Positions 1 through 7,242 of a stretch of 28,493 bases of DNA are shown here, one piece after another. A program made the position numbers and the translations under genes. This DNA is from Roseivirga sp. UBA7431 (GTDB lineage: Bacteria; Bacteroidota; Bacteroidia; Cytophagales; Cyclobacteriaceae), in contig DLQN01000087.1 in assembly GCA_002477595.1 (NCBI GenBank), positions 1 through 28,493 of the forward strand, in the 5' to 3' direction. Positions within the stretch are counted from its first letter, which is position 1; every line of letters begins with the position of its first letter. The notes below the pieces were generated by a model. It had not been told where the DNA came from and did not search any database. It saw only the letters and a list, made by a program, of their open reading frames with translations.

Positions 1-870
1 TCCTTCGAAGTCAATTCTGCACTTTTATCTCGCTCACAGGTATATACTTTGAAAGCGCTATCAAAAGAAGATTTGGAGCGATTGGTCGCACTTGCATTGG
101 AAAAAGACGAGATCCTCAACAAGAAAAAGGTAACGTTGAAAGAAACACAAGCCCTGTTCAGCATATCAGGAGGTGATGCCCGTAAACTACTTAACCTACT
201 CGATCTAGTAGTTGAAAACCTAGGTGGGGAAAGTGTGACCATTACGGATGACAAGGTCATTGAGATTGCACAACAGCGTGTTGCCATCTATGACAAGTCA
301 GGAGATCAGCATTATGACATCATTTCTGCTTTCATTAAGTCGATTAGAGGGAGCGATCCGAATGCTGCCGTTTACTATTTGGCTCGAATGATTGAAGGCG
401 GAGAAGATGTTAAATTCATAGCCCGAAGGCTGGTCATTTTGGCGTCTGAAGACATCGGCAATGCCAATCCCACGGCCTTGGTCATTGCCACTAGTGCTTT
501 TCAAGCCGTAAATATGATTGGCTATCCCGAAGGAAGAATAATTCTTTCTCAAGCCGTGACTTACCTTGCTTCTTCAGCTAAGAGTAACGCAGCCTATATG
601 GCGATTAATCATGCGCAAAACTTAGTTCAAAAGACGGGTGACCTTCCTGTGCCATTGCCCATAAGAAATGCACCTACTAAATTGATGAAAGAAGAAGGGT
701 ATGGCAAGGGATACAAATATTCTCATGATTTCCCGGGGAACTTCTACAATCAAGAGTTTATGCCTGATGAGGTAAAGGGAACTACACTTTACGATCCTGG
801 GAAGAATGCTCGTGAAGACGAGATGCGCAAGCGCCTTAAGGCCATGTGGAAGGACAAGTATGGGTATTAG
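1..870 (+). CDS. rarA: Replication-associated recombination protein A (RarA/MgsA), 3' part
   Basis: This is the C-terminal part of a RarA-type AAA+ ATPase of the clamp-loader clade, which acts at stalled replication forks. The frame is open from base 1, and the first residues, SFEVNSALLSRSQVYTLKAL, match the sensor-1/arginine-finger region of the family, so the gene continues off the left edge. The Walker A and B motifs lie outside the window. Visible parts are the lid domain with the sensor-2 stretch SGGDARKLLNLLD and the RarA-specific C-terminal tetramerisation domain, including DPNAAVYYLARMIEGGED and ASEDIGNANP. The TTG near position 49 is internal and not a start. The gene ends 7 nt before a convergent gene. 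Family assignment is secure; the role in fork rescue is known from other bacteria. Confidence 0.95.
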   Translation, partial: SFEVNSALLSRSQVYTLKALSKEDLERLVALALEKDEILNKKKVTLKETQALFSISGGDARKLLNLLDLVVENLGGESVTITDDKVIEIAQQRVAIYDKSGDQHYDIISAFIKSIRGSDPNAAVYYLARMIEGGEDVKFIARRLVILASEDIGNANPTALVIATSAFQAVNMIGYPEGRIILSQAVTYLASSAKSNAAYMAINHAQNLVQKTGDLPVPLPIRNAPTKLMKEEGYGKGYKYSHDFPGNFYNQEFMPDEVKGTTLYDPGKNAREDEMRKRLKAMWKDKYGY

Positions 871-877
871 GATAGAA

Positions 878-1633
878 TTATTCGCCTTTTTTGAAATATA
901 CTTTCATGGTTTCTGTATCACCTTTTTGAATCCAGATCATTTGGTTATCTATAAATTCTAGCGCCCATTTGACTGTTGATTTTCCTTCATTGGAGATGAT
1001 ACTCAGTTCCGCGGAGTGAGCCCCAATTTGCCAAATACCAGTTTCACTTCTTTCGTTATTCTCATCGAATTTTCGGTATTCTCTATCCCATCTGAAAATG
1101 TAAGCTTCTGGCCTCATGGCGTACTCGGATACTACGGCTCCCGTTTCTGGGTTCAATCCCTCGGCTTTTTCTATAGTCCATCTTCCGACTAGTAAATCCC
1201 AAGGCCCTAGGGGTTTCTTGCTAGCCCGAGTCAGTGATATCTTAACGGGTTGGCCTTCTTCAGTTCTTTGCCAGGTCATCGATTTATCAACAATCTTGAT
1301 TTGGAAAGCACCGTATTCGTCTACCACGCCTTGGCTGGCTTGAAGTAATTCCTGAGTGTCTTCATCGTAGTTAAAGCTGCCTAAATAGTTTTGTAGCCAC
1401 CCATTGCCAGAAGAAAGTGTTCCATCAGTTAGAAACTCGAACCATTTGGCTTTCGGAGTCATTGTGTCAATGCCCACAGTCACCTGCGTTACTTCCCATA
1501 AACCAACGATTGATGAAGGTGCTAAACTGATGCTGCCTGTCTTTTGATTCGCAATATCAGAGTAGCTCTGTGCCGTAACTGAACCAAAAGACAGCGTCAA
1601 CAAAAGACTCAAGACAAGAATGGGGTACTTCAT
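878..1633 (-). CDS. Secreted protein with two lipocalin-like halves, function unknown
   Basis: A 251-residue protein with a clear Sec signal peptide (hydrophobic core about residues 4-16, likely cleavage after VTAQ near residue 22). The mature part seems to hold two related beta-rich units. Each opens with a Gly/Trp signature (GLWEVTQV near residue 44, VGRWTIEKAEG near 149) and continues with alternating hydrophobic strands, as in lipocalin-like stress proteins of Bacteroidota. It has no catalytic motif and no lipobox, so a soluble periplasmic or exported protein is inferred. It is convergent with rarA (7 nt apart) and divergent from the M28 peptidase gene, with only 83 nt between the two starts. 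The ligand is unknown. Confidence 0.8.
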   Translation of the reverse strand: MKYPILVLSLLLTLSFGSVTAQSYSDIANQKTGSISLAPSSIVGLWEVTQVTVGIDTMTPKAKWFEFLTDGTLSSGNGWLQNYLGSFNYDEDTQELLQASQGVVDEYGAFQIKIVDKSMTWQRTEEGQPVKISLTRASKKPLGPWDLLVGRWTIEKAEGLNPETGAVVSEYAMRPEAYIFRWDREYRKFDENNERSETGIWQIGAHSAELSIISNEGKSTVKWALEFIDNQMIWIQKGDTETMKVYFKKGE

Positions 1634-1687
1634 GACATAAAACTATGGGCCTTGATCAAATATCTAAGCTAGTGGCCAAAATTTATT

Positions 1688-1695
1688 TATCTTCG
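1688..1695 (+). promoter_or_regulatory. Possible -7 element of the M28 peptidase gene
   Basis: TATCTTCG matches the Bacteroidota -7 consensus TAnnTTTG at 7 of 8 positions and lies 21 nt before the ATG at 1717. No -33 TTTG is seen at the usual 17-23 nt spacing, so this is a partial match only. Confidence 0.35.
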
Positions 1696-1716
1696 ATTCC
1701 TTTAAAGAATAGTGTT

Positions 1717-3363
1717 ATGAAGAACATCGTTTTAAGTCTGTTAGTAGCCATTTTAGTTATCGGCTGCCAATCCAAAGAGACAGTTGAAATTCCGGAAGTA
1801 ATCATCGATACCCTAACGATAGATCGGCATATGGCTGTTCTCGCCTCTGATGAGTTTATGGGTAGAAAGCCTTTTACCGAAGGTGAAGAGAAGACGATTT
1901 ACTATTTGGAGTCTGAATTGAAAGCTATGGGCGTAATGCCTGGGAATGGTGATAGCTACTTCCAAGATGTGCCTTTAGTCGAAATTACTGGAACACAGTC
2001 ACCAACTATGAAGATAAGGGGGAAGGGAAAGAGTTTTGATTTTGAAACAGGAAGATCTGTTGTGGTTTATACCGAACGTGTGGAAGAGGAGGTGTCGATT
2101 AAGGATTCTGAATTGGTCTATGCTGGTTTTGGAATCGTTGCGCCAGAATATGGTTGGAATGATTATGACGGTTTAGATGTAAAAGGAAAGACTGTCGTGG
2201 TGTTAGTGAATGATCCAGGTTTTGGATCTGGGGATAGTACGTTGTTTAAAGGGGATCAAATGACCTATTATGGCCGATGGACTTATAAATACGAAGAAGC
2301 GGCACGACAAGGTGCTGCAGGTGTGCTTATTGTGCATGAGACTGTGCCAGCAGGTTATCCTTGGATGGTCGTTGAGAGTTCATGGACTGGCGCTAAGTTG
2401 AACTTAGACGATGCGAATCCTCCTTATAAGTGTGCTATCCAAGGATGGATCACTCGAAATACAGCAGTTGCTCTCTTTAGAGAGGCTGGCATTAAAGATT
2501 ATTCTGATCTAGCGAAAAGTAAAGATTTCAAACCCGTTTCCATAGGCTTAACGGCAAGCGTAAGTGTTACGAATGTCATCAAGAGAGACATGTCTAGAAA
2601 TGTAATAGGCATGGTAAAAGGGACTAAGCGACCTGATGAGTATATAATTTACTCAGCGCACTGGGATCATCTAGGTGTTGGTGCACCAATCGATGGGGAT
2701 TCTATCTACAATGGTGCGCATGATAATGCGACTGGTATTACGGGTATGTTGACAATCGCGGAAGCTTTTGGCAAGTTGGATACTAAACCAGAGCGATCAG
2801 TTGTCTTCCTATTCGTGACTGCGGAAGAGCAAGGACTTTTGGGTTCGGCATACTATGGTCAAAACCCAGTATTTCCTCCTAACCAAACTGTGGCGAATAT
2901 TAATATGGATGGACTTCCTGCTTATGGCGAGATGAAGGATTTAACGATTACGGGCTATGGTCAGTCAGAATTAGATAAGTATGCTGCTGCTGAAGCTGAA
3001 AAGCAAGGGAGATACGTGATTCCAGATCCAGATCCAGGGAAAGGTTACTTCTTTAGATCAGACCACTTTAATTTTGCCAAAGCGGGTATACCGGCACTGT
3101 ACGCTAGTGGATCATTTGAATCTAAAGAAAAGGGTAAGGAGTTTATAGAAGGTAAAACCCAAGAGTATTTAGCGGTTAGGTATCACCAACCTCAGGACAA
3201 TTACATTCCTGAGGATTGGGACTTAAAGGGGATCGCTCAAGATGCGAAGCTACTTTTCAATGTAGGGTATCGTATTGCCAACGAGACTTATTTCCCTCAG
3301 TGGAATGAAGGCTCAGAGTTCAAAGCAAAGCGAGATGCTGATATGAGTTTAAGAAAGAAGTAA
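1717..3363 (+). CDS. M28 family zinc aminopeptidase, predicted lipoprotein
   Basis: A 548-residue protein of the M28 (aminopeptidase Y/PSMA-like) family. The frame is open upstream to 1645, but the ATG at 1717 is chosen because it begins a lipoprotein signal (MKNIVLSLLVAILVIGC, lipobox Cys at residue 17). A protease-associated (PA) type insertion spans roughly residues 100-270. The co-catalytic two-zinc centre is then visible in order: SAHWDHLG, GAHDNATG, TAEEQGLLGS, NINMDG and FRSDHFNF. Length and order fit the family. The protein is probably anchored in the outer membrane or periplasm, releasing N-terminal amino acids from peptides. No operon partner is seen: the nearest downstream gene runs on the other strand beyond a REP-like repeat. 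Substrate preference cannot be read from sequence. Confidence 0.92.
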   Translation: MKNIVLSLLVAILVIGCQSKETVEIPEVIIDTLTIDRHMAVLASDEFMGRKPFTEGEEKTIYYLESELKAMGVMPGNGDSYFQDVPLVEITGTQSPTMKIRGKGKSFDFETGRSVVVYTERVEEEVSIKDSELVYAGFGIVAPEYGWNDYDGLDVKGKTVVVLVNDPGFGSGDSTLFKGDQMTYYGRWTYKYEEAARQGAAGVLIVHETVPAGYPWMVVESSWTGAKLNLDDANPPYKCAIQGWITRNTAVALFREAGIKDYSDLAKSKDFKPVSIGLTASVSVTNVIKRDMSRNVIGMVKGTKRPDEYIIYSAHWDHLGVGAPIDGDSIYNGAHDNATGITGMLTIAEAFGKLDTKPERSVVFLFVTAEEQGLLGSAYYGQNPVFPPNQTVANINMDGLPAYGEMKDLTITGYGQSELDKYAAAEAEKQGRYVIPDPDPGKGYFFRSDHFNFAKAGIPALYASGSFESKEKGKEFIEGKTQEYLAVRYHQPQDNYIPEDWDLKGIAQDAKLLFNVGYRIANETYFPQWNEGSEFKAKRDADMSLRKK

Positions 3364-3384
3364 GCTTTTTCATCGGCAAGTGGC

Positions 3385-3460
3385 GTCATCCTGAATTTAT
3401 TTCAGGATCTAATTGGCGACCAAAGCGGGTTGAAAGATTCTAAAACCAGTTCAGAATGAT
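3385..3460. repeat. REP-like imperfect inverted repeat (76 bp) between convergent genes
   Basis: Two 26-bp arms (3385-3410 and 3435-3460) are inverted imperfect copies of each other, starting GTCATCCTGAA and ending (as complement) TCATTCTGAAC. Each arm also folds by itself: CCTGAA-TTTAT-TTCAGG is a perfect 6-bp hairpin in the left arm, and TTCT...AGAA is a weaker one in the right. The GTCATCCTGAA...TTCAGGATCT pattern resembles dispersed intergenic repeats I recall from Bacteroidota genomes. It lies between two genes that end facing each other, so it may also block read-through. No second copy was found in this window. Confidence 0.7.
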
Positions 3461-3469
3461 TGAGGAGTT

Positions 3470-4198
3470 TTAAACCTCAAAGACTACCTCTTCGTTTGGA
3501 ATTCGAAAGCGCTCTGAATAGATGCCTTCTTCAGCACCTGGCCCACAACCGATTACCATATTGATTTCGGCTTTTCTCGGTAAGCCCAGAAAATTTTTGA
3601 TGCGCTTTGCATCCATTCCTTCCATGGGGCAAGTATCATAACCTTCGGCCTTCATGCTCATCATAAAGTTTTGTGCGGCTAAGGCAGCACTTTTATGGAC
3701 TGAGATTCTGATATCAGCGCGATTGCCATGTCTCACCATCGGCCTTCTAAGACCTACAAAGAAGTAGATCATCTTTTTGATGATTCCCCAGATGTCTAAC
3801 GGGTCACTGAAGTAGTATTTCGGGATAAGGCTTTTGTAGTAACCGATCGCTCTTTTCCCTCCTTTACCTTCCTTGTCTTTGTAAACTTTTTCAATTTCTT
3901 TGAGCAATACTTGCTGTCGTTTTCTCCAAAGGTCTCGCCTAGTTACCACCACCAATAATTCTCGAGCAGTTTTAGCCGCCTTTTGGTTCATGCACATCCA
4001 AGCGACTTTCTTTAGTGCTTCTGGGGATTTAATACGATAGAACTCCCAGAGCTGCATGTTGCTGCTGTTAGGCGCAAGAATGGCGCGTTCAATACTTCTG
4101 CGAACTGCGTCATGATCAAACTCTGCTTCTGCATCATAGACCCTCACTGACCGCCTTTCGTTTACAATTTGATCGAAAACTTGTGCTGATTCTTTCAT
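3470..4198 (-). CDS. Nitroreductase family flavoprotein
   Basis: A 242-residue NAD(P)H:FMN-dependent nitroreductase-fold enzyme. The N-terminal FDQIVNERRSVRVYD is the family's FMN-phosphate-binding arginine segment, APNSSNMQLWEFYRI is the second conserved block, and AALAAQNFMMSMKAEGYDTCP with NMVIGCG forms the C-terminal FMN-binding part. Between them (about residues 85-145) is a basic, partly hydrophobic insertion that is longer than in the minimal family members. It is the second gene of a likely two-gene unit, starting 1 nt after the stop of the symporter gene. The family reduces nitroaromatics, quinones or other electrophiles; the physiological substrate here is unknown. Confidence 0.88.
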   Translation of the reverse strand: MKESAQVFDQIVNERRSVRVYDAEAEFDHDAVRRSIERAILAPNSSNMQLWEFYRIKSPEALKKVAWMCMNQKAAKTARELLVVVTRRDLWRKRQQVLLKEIEKVYKDKEGKGGKRAIGYYKSLIPKYYFSDPLDIWGIIKKMIYFFVGLRRPMVRHGNRADIRISVHKSAALAAQNFMMSMKAEGYDTCPMEGMDAKRIKNFLGLPRKAEINMVIGCGPGAEEGIYSERFRIPNEEVVFEV

Positions 4199-4199
4199 G

Positions 4200-5648
4200 T
4201 TAATAGATGGCTGGGATCAATGTTTGAGACAGGATAACGAGTAAGATAATGGCAATAAGGTTCAATAAGATTCCTGCGCGCATCATGTCTTTGATACGAA
4301 CCATTCCACTGGAAAACACAATGGCATTAGGTGGCGTGGATATCGGCATCATAAAGGCGTAACTCGCAGCTAGGGTAACAGGCATTGTCAGATACATAGG
4401 ATTGATGTTCAGACTGACAGAGATACCAATTACCACAGGCACAAAAATTACGGTTAGGGCTACATTACTCATTAGTTCAGTCATAAAGAGCATAAAGGCA
4501 GTTAGGCCTGCAATTAATAGAATAGGAGATATTGATCCGTTTCCGGCTATGGTTTCCCCAACAATCTGCACAATATCTGATTTCTCCATTGCTTTGGCGA
4601 GCGTGAGTCCCCCTCCAAATAGTAGCAGTATTCCCCAAGGAAGTCGAGAGGTGTATTCCCATTCCAAAAGGAATCTCGTTTTCTTAATTTCAAGTGGCGT
4701 AATAAACATTAGTATTCCTCCAGTCATCGCAATGATCGAGTCATTCAACAGGTTGGTGTCAAACCAATTGTTGAGGCTGCCTCGCAATATCCAAGCAATG
4801 GCAGTCGAGACAAAGATGACAGCAACCCGTTTTTCAGCTTTAGTTATTTTTCCTAAGGCCAAGAGCTGGTCGTCAATTATCTGTGCTGAATCAGAAAGTT
4901 GAGCGATACCACTCGGATATAGGACTCTTGTAATGAGCAAATAAGTAATGGTCAGCATGATCAGAGAGATCGGTATGCCAACAGTTAAATACTTTGCGAA
5001 AGTAACCTCAGTACCCAGCATATCACTCATAAAGCCTACCCAAGCTACATTAGGTGGTGTTCCTATAATAGTAGCAGTTCCTCCAATATTTGCTCCGTAT
5101 GCAATGGCTAGCATCAGGGAGAGGGCGAATCGTTTCTTGCCTTTTTCAGACGCTTCATCAATGCCAAGTAAATTGATAATAGACAAACCAATGGGTAGCA
5201 TCATCACAGTAGTAGCCGTATTGCTGATCCACATAGAGATAAATGCTGTCGTCAGCATAAAACCTAAGATGATTCCATTTGGATTAGTACCGGTTAGTTT
5301 TATCAAGTTGAGCGCGATACGCTTATGCAGGTTGTGCCTTTCCATTGCCAGGCCAAGCATAAAACCACCCATGAAAAGGAAGATGATCTTATTTGCATAA
5401 GGTGCTGTTGCTTCATCAATTGTAAAAATTCCAGTGAGTGGGAACAGAACAATGGGTAATAGTGCAGTGACTGCAATCGGAGCGGCTTCGGTAATCCACC
5501 AAACCACCATCCATGCAGCTACTGCGATCACTTTCCAAGCCTCTGGGCTAAGACTTGATGAGGGATTCCAAAGTGTGAGTATGGCGAAGAGTACCGGTCC
5601 GGCAATTAAACCAAATATTTTCGCGCCATGGAAGTCAGGTTGTTTCAA
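4200..5648 (-). CDS. DASS/SLC13 family sodium-coupled anion (dicarboxylate-type) symporter
   Basis: A 482-residue inner-membrane protein with about 11-12 hydrophobic segments. It carries the divalent anion:Na+ symporter signatures: a first SNT motif (SNTATTVMM, near residue 142) followed by NIGGTATIIGTPPN, and a second-repeat pair SNVALTVIF and MPISTPPNAIVFSSG. These build the two Na+/substrate sites in characterised homologues such as VcINDY, so uptake of a C4-dicarboxylate or similar anion is likely; sulfate or citrate cannot be excluded. No ATG exists in frame near the N-terminus. The frame opens with TTG at 5648, and a stop lies five codons upstream, so a TTG start is inferred. It is followed after 1 nt by the nitroreductase gene. 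Confidence 0.9.
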   Translation of the reverse strand: MKQPDFHGAKIFGLIAGPVLFAILTLWNPSSSLSPEAWKVIAVAAWMVVWWITEAAPIAVTALLPIVLFPLTGIFTIDEATAPYANKIIFLFMGGFMLGLAMERHNLHKRIALNLIKLTGTNPNGIILGFMLTTAFISMWISNTATTVMMLPIGLSIINLLGIDEASEKGKKRFALSLMLAIAYGANIGGTATIIGTPPNVAWVGFMSDMLGTEVTFAKYLTVGIPISLIMLTITYLLITRVLYPSGIAQLSDSAQIIDDQLLALGKITKAEKRVAVIFVSTAIAWILRGSLNNWFDTNLLNDSIIAMTGGILMFITPLEIKKTRFLLEWEYTSRLPWGILLLFGGGLTLAKAMEKSDIVQIVGETIAGNGSISPILLIAGLTAFMLFMTELMSNVALTVIFVPVVIGISVSLNINPMYLTMPVTLAASYAFMMPISTPPNAIVFSSGMVRIKDMMRAGILLNLIAIILLVILSQTLIPAIY

Positions 5649-5747
5649 AGGGACTGATTTTTACCAGTTATCATGATCATTAAAGTGAGGTGTTCGACTA
5701 AATAGGTCGTAACTCTGGGTCAAAAGATAAAGGAATGATAAGAATAT

Positions 5748-5867
5748 TCATATGCCTCTTTGTTCAAATGGCGGTAGGACTGTTTTTAGGTCAGCGAGGA
5801 GAGCGAAGGTCACAAAAATTACTGCTGCTAACAAATAGAAAAAGCCCCTATATAGGGGCTTTTTCAT
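5748..5867 (-). CDS. Possible 39-residue membrane microprotein (uncertain)
   Basis: An ATG at 5867 opens a 39-codon frame beginning MKKPLYRGFFYLLAAVIF, with a positive N-terminus and one hydrophobic segment of about 17 residues (9-25) followed by a polar tail ending EQRGI. AAGG lies 7 nt upstream as a weak ribosome site. The ORF lies downstream of the ECF-like promoter and about 100 nt before the symporter start on the same strand, so it could be the first gene of that unit. The first codons run through the perfect palindrome at 5839-5864, which looks more like a terminator; the frame may therefore be a by-product. Low confidence. Confidence 0.25.
   Translation of the reverse strand: MKKPLYRGFFYLLAAVIFVTFALLADLKTVLPPFEQRGI
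5839..5864. terminator. Perfect 26-bp palindrome, terminator-like or leader attenuator
   Basis: The core AGCCCCTATATAGGGGCT is flanked by five A on the left and five T on the right, giving a perfect palindrome that can act in either direction. No plus-strand gene ends here, so it is either a terminator for a minus-strand leader RNA from the ECF-like promoter, an attenuator ahead of the symporter, or an insulator. Confidence 0.6.
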
Positions 5868-5976
5868 CTTCAACCTTAAAATACTAAAAACTAACTATTA
5901 TCTAAAACGAATATTCATAGAACATAATTCTTATCTAGCTTCACTTATCTCCTTCTTCTAGAATTACCTTCTGTCT

Positions 5977-6007
5977 ATTAGACGGCTAGTTGTTCTAATT
6001 GGTTTCA
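5977..6007 (-). promoter_or_regulatory. ECF-sigma-like promoter directed towards the symporter
   Basis: On the minus strand TGAAACC is followed after exactly 16 nt by CGTCTAAT. This is the canonical -35/-10 layout of extracytoplasmic-function sigma factors (TGAAAC...CGTC) and unlike the housekeeping TTTG/TAnnTTTG boxes elsewhere in the window. Downstream is a purine-rich AAGGAG site with a GTG that opens only nine sense codons, possibly the relic of a lost gene. No sigma-factor gene is present in the window. Confidence 0.5.
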
Positions 6008-6107
6008 AAAAGCCGATCCTTTTTTAGTTAAAAAGCGTTAAAAGGATTGCTGAAGATTTTATGGGCATTGGTTCCTTGTCAATGGAGGCTTCTTGGTAGA
6101 TATTCTC

Positions 6108-6138
6108 TTTGCTCAACCCATATTATATTCTATTTTTG
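6108..6138 (+). promoter_or_regulatory. Housekeeping promoter of sucD
   Basis: TTTG (6108-6111), a 19-nt spacer and TATTTTTG (6131-6138) match the Bacteroidota sigma-ABfr consensus in every defined position. The ATG follows 22 nt after the -7 box, which supports the start at 6161 rather than the longer frame from 6047. Confidence 0.8.
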
Positions 6139-6160
6139 CGTCAAAATTAAACCCACTGCG

Positions 6161-7036
6161 ATGAGCGTTTTAGTGAATAAAGATTCCAAAGTGATTGTGC
6201 AAGGATTTACCGGTTCTGAAGGTACATTTCATGCAGGTCAAATGATCGAATATGGCACCAATGTAGTAGGTGGCGTTACTCCTGGTAAAGGGGGACAGTC
6301 CCACCTAGACAAGCCTGTTTTCAATACTGTTGAAGATGCAGTGAACGAAGTTGGTGCTAATGTGTCAATTATTTTTGTGCCGCCAGCATTTGCTGCTGAT
6401 GCAATCATGGAAGCTGCAGATGCAGGTATCAAAGTCATCATCGCGATTACGGAAGGAATTCCTGTGAAGGACATGGTACAGGCCAAAGAATACATCAAAG
6501 GAAAAGGTGTTACGCTAATAGGGCCTAACTGCCCAGGTGTTATCACTCCAGGAGAGGCAAAAGTGGGTATCATGCCTGGGTTTGTTTTCAAAAAAGGAAG
6601 AATAGGTCTTGTGTCTAAGTCAGGAACTTTGACTTATGAAGCAGCTGATCAATTGGCTAAGGCCGGTTTAGGAATATCTACAGCTATCGGTATCGGTGGT
6701 GACCCAATTATTGGTACACCTACGAAAGATGCGGTTGAGTTACTCATGGAAGATCCTGAAACAGATGCTATCGTAATGATTGGTGAAATTGGAGGTAACT
6801 ACGAAGCGCTAGCTGCTGAGTACATTAAAAGCACAGGGAATAAAAAGCCGGTGGTTGGATTTATTGCTGGTCAAACAGCACCTCCAGGTAGAAGAATGGG
6901 TCATGCCGGTGCTATCATAGGTGGCGCGGAAGATACTGCGGAAGCTAAGATGAGAATTATGGCGGAGTGTGGTATTCATGTGGCTCAATCGCCTGCTGAT
7001 ATTGGCGAAACAATGGCTAAAGTATTGAATGGATAA
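6161..7036 (+). CDS. sucD: Succinyl-CoA ligase (ADP/GDP-forming) subunit alpha
   Basis: A 291-residue alpha subunit of succinyl-CoA synthetase, which with SucC interconverts succinyl-CoA and succinate with substrate-level phosphorylation in the TCA cycle. The CoA-binding Rossmann part is seen at [19 protein letters not shown] (15-33) and GGVTPGKGG. The ligase part contains [20 protein letters not shown] (121-140), GEIGGNYE (208-215) and the phosphohistidine loop [13 protein letters not shown] with His248. Length is standard. The start at 6161 is set by homology and by the promoter 22 nt before it; the longer frame from 6047 would include the promoter. sucC is not adjacent, so the two subunit genes are unlinked here. 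Confidence 0.97.
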   Translation: MSVLVNKDSKVIVQGFTGSEGTFHAGQMIEYGTNVVGGVTPGKGGQSHLDKPVFNTVEDAVNEVGANVSIIFVPPAFAADAIMEAADAGIKVIIAITEGIPVKDMVQAKEYIKGKGVTLIGPNCPGVITPGEAKVGIMPGFVFKKGRIGLVSKSGTLTYEAADQLAKAGLGISTAIGIGGDPIIGTPTKDAVELLMEDPETDAIVMIGEIGGNYEALAAEYIKSTGNKKPVVGFIAGQTAPPGRRMGHAGAIIGGAEDTAEAKMRIMAECGIHVAQSPADIGETMAKVLNG

Positions 7037-7054
7037 GTTGACACTTGCCATAAT

Positions 7055-7087
7055 AAAAAAGCCCTCGACTTGTCGAAGGCTTTTTTT
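7055..7087. terminator. Bidirectional terminator between sucD and a minus-strand small ORF
   Basis: Inverted repeat GCCCTCGAC-TT-GTCGAAGGC (7061-7080) has six A on the left and seven T on the right, so a U-tract follows the hairpin in both directions. In the plus RNA one C-A mismatch remains; in the minus RNA the same position is a G-U wobble, so the minus hairpin is fully paired. This suggests it serves the minus-strand gene at 7086-7178 at least as much as sucD. Confidence 0.8.
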
Positions 7088-7178
7088 ATGCACTCAATAT
7101 CAGGAAGAGAACTAAGATGAGAAGCAAGAATTCAAATTGACGAGAGACTCTTTGCGCAGCTTTCAAAAATATATTCAT
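7086..7178 (-). CDS. Probable 30-residue single-span membrane microprotein
   Basis: The frame starts with ATG at 7178 and encodes 30 residues, beginning MNIFLKAAQRVSRQFEF and ending in an uninterrupted hydrophobic run LLLILVLFLILSA. The N-terminal half is amphipathic with Lys and two Arg, so an N-in, C-out membrane peptide is inferred. The stop TAA merges into the U-tract arm of the terminator at 7055-7087, whose hairpin is best paired on this strand. The ribosome site is weak (AGAAG), which is normal for the phylum. It is not in an operon with rny, whose terminator lies upstream at 7394-7424. I recognise no family; a toxin-like or regulatory membrane peptide is only one possibility. Confidence 0.5.
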   Translation of the reverse strand: MNIFLKAAQRVSRQFEFLLLILVLFLILSA

Positions 7179-7242
7179 GATGCTTCTGTTTTGGTTTACA
7201 ACTAATCAATAAAATGTGTGTGTTTATTGGTCGATGCTTAGT

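Larger units (their letters stand above)
5649..6160. other. Divergent regulatory region between symporter and sucD (512 bp)
   Basis: There is no conventional gene here. The region holds, left to right: a possible minus-strand -7 box (revcomp TATCTTTTG, 5721-5729), a possible 39-residue minus-strand ORF (5748-5867), a perfect 26-bp palindrome (5839-5864), an ECF-sigma-like minus-strand promoter (5977-6007), an inverted repeat with 8-bp arms (ATCCTTTT/AAAAGGAT, 6016-6047) and the plus-strand sucD promoter (6108-6138). A plus-strand 28-codon frame (5752-5838) ends directly before the palindrome but has no ribosome site. Confidence 0.6.

Noticed and set aside
4402..5400. Long plus-strand frames opposite the symporter
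   Set aside because: They are antisense to a fully supported DASS transporter and have its complementary hydrophobic bias only.
5752..5838. 28-codon plus-strand frame ending directly before the palindrome
   Set aside because: It has no ribosome site or promoter and unlikely residue composition; the stop next to the hairpin is probably chance.
6016..6047. Inverted repeat ATCCTTTT/AAAAGGAT upstream of sucD as a terminator
   Set aside because: The stem is only eight weak pairs with a 16-base loop and no U-tract; listed only as content of the intergenic region.
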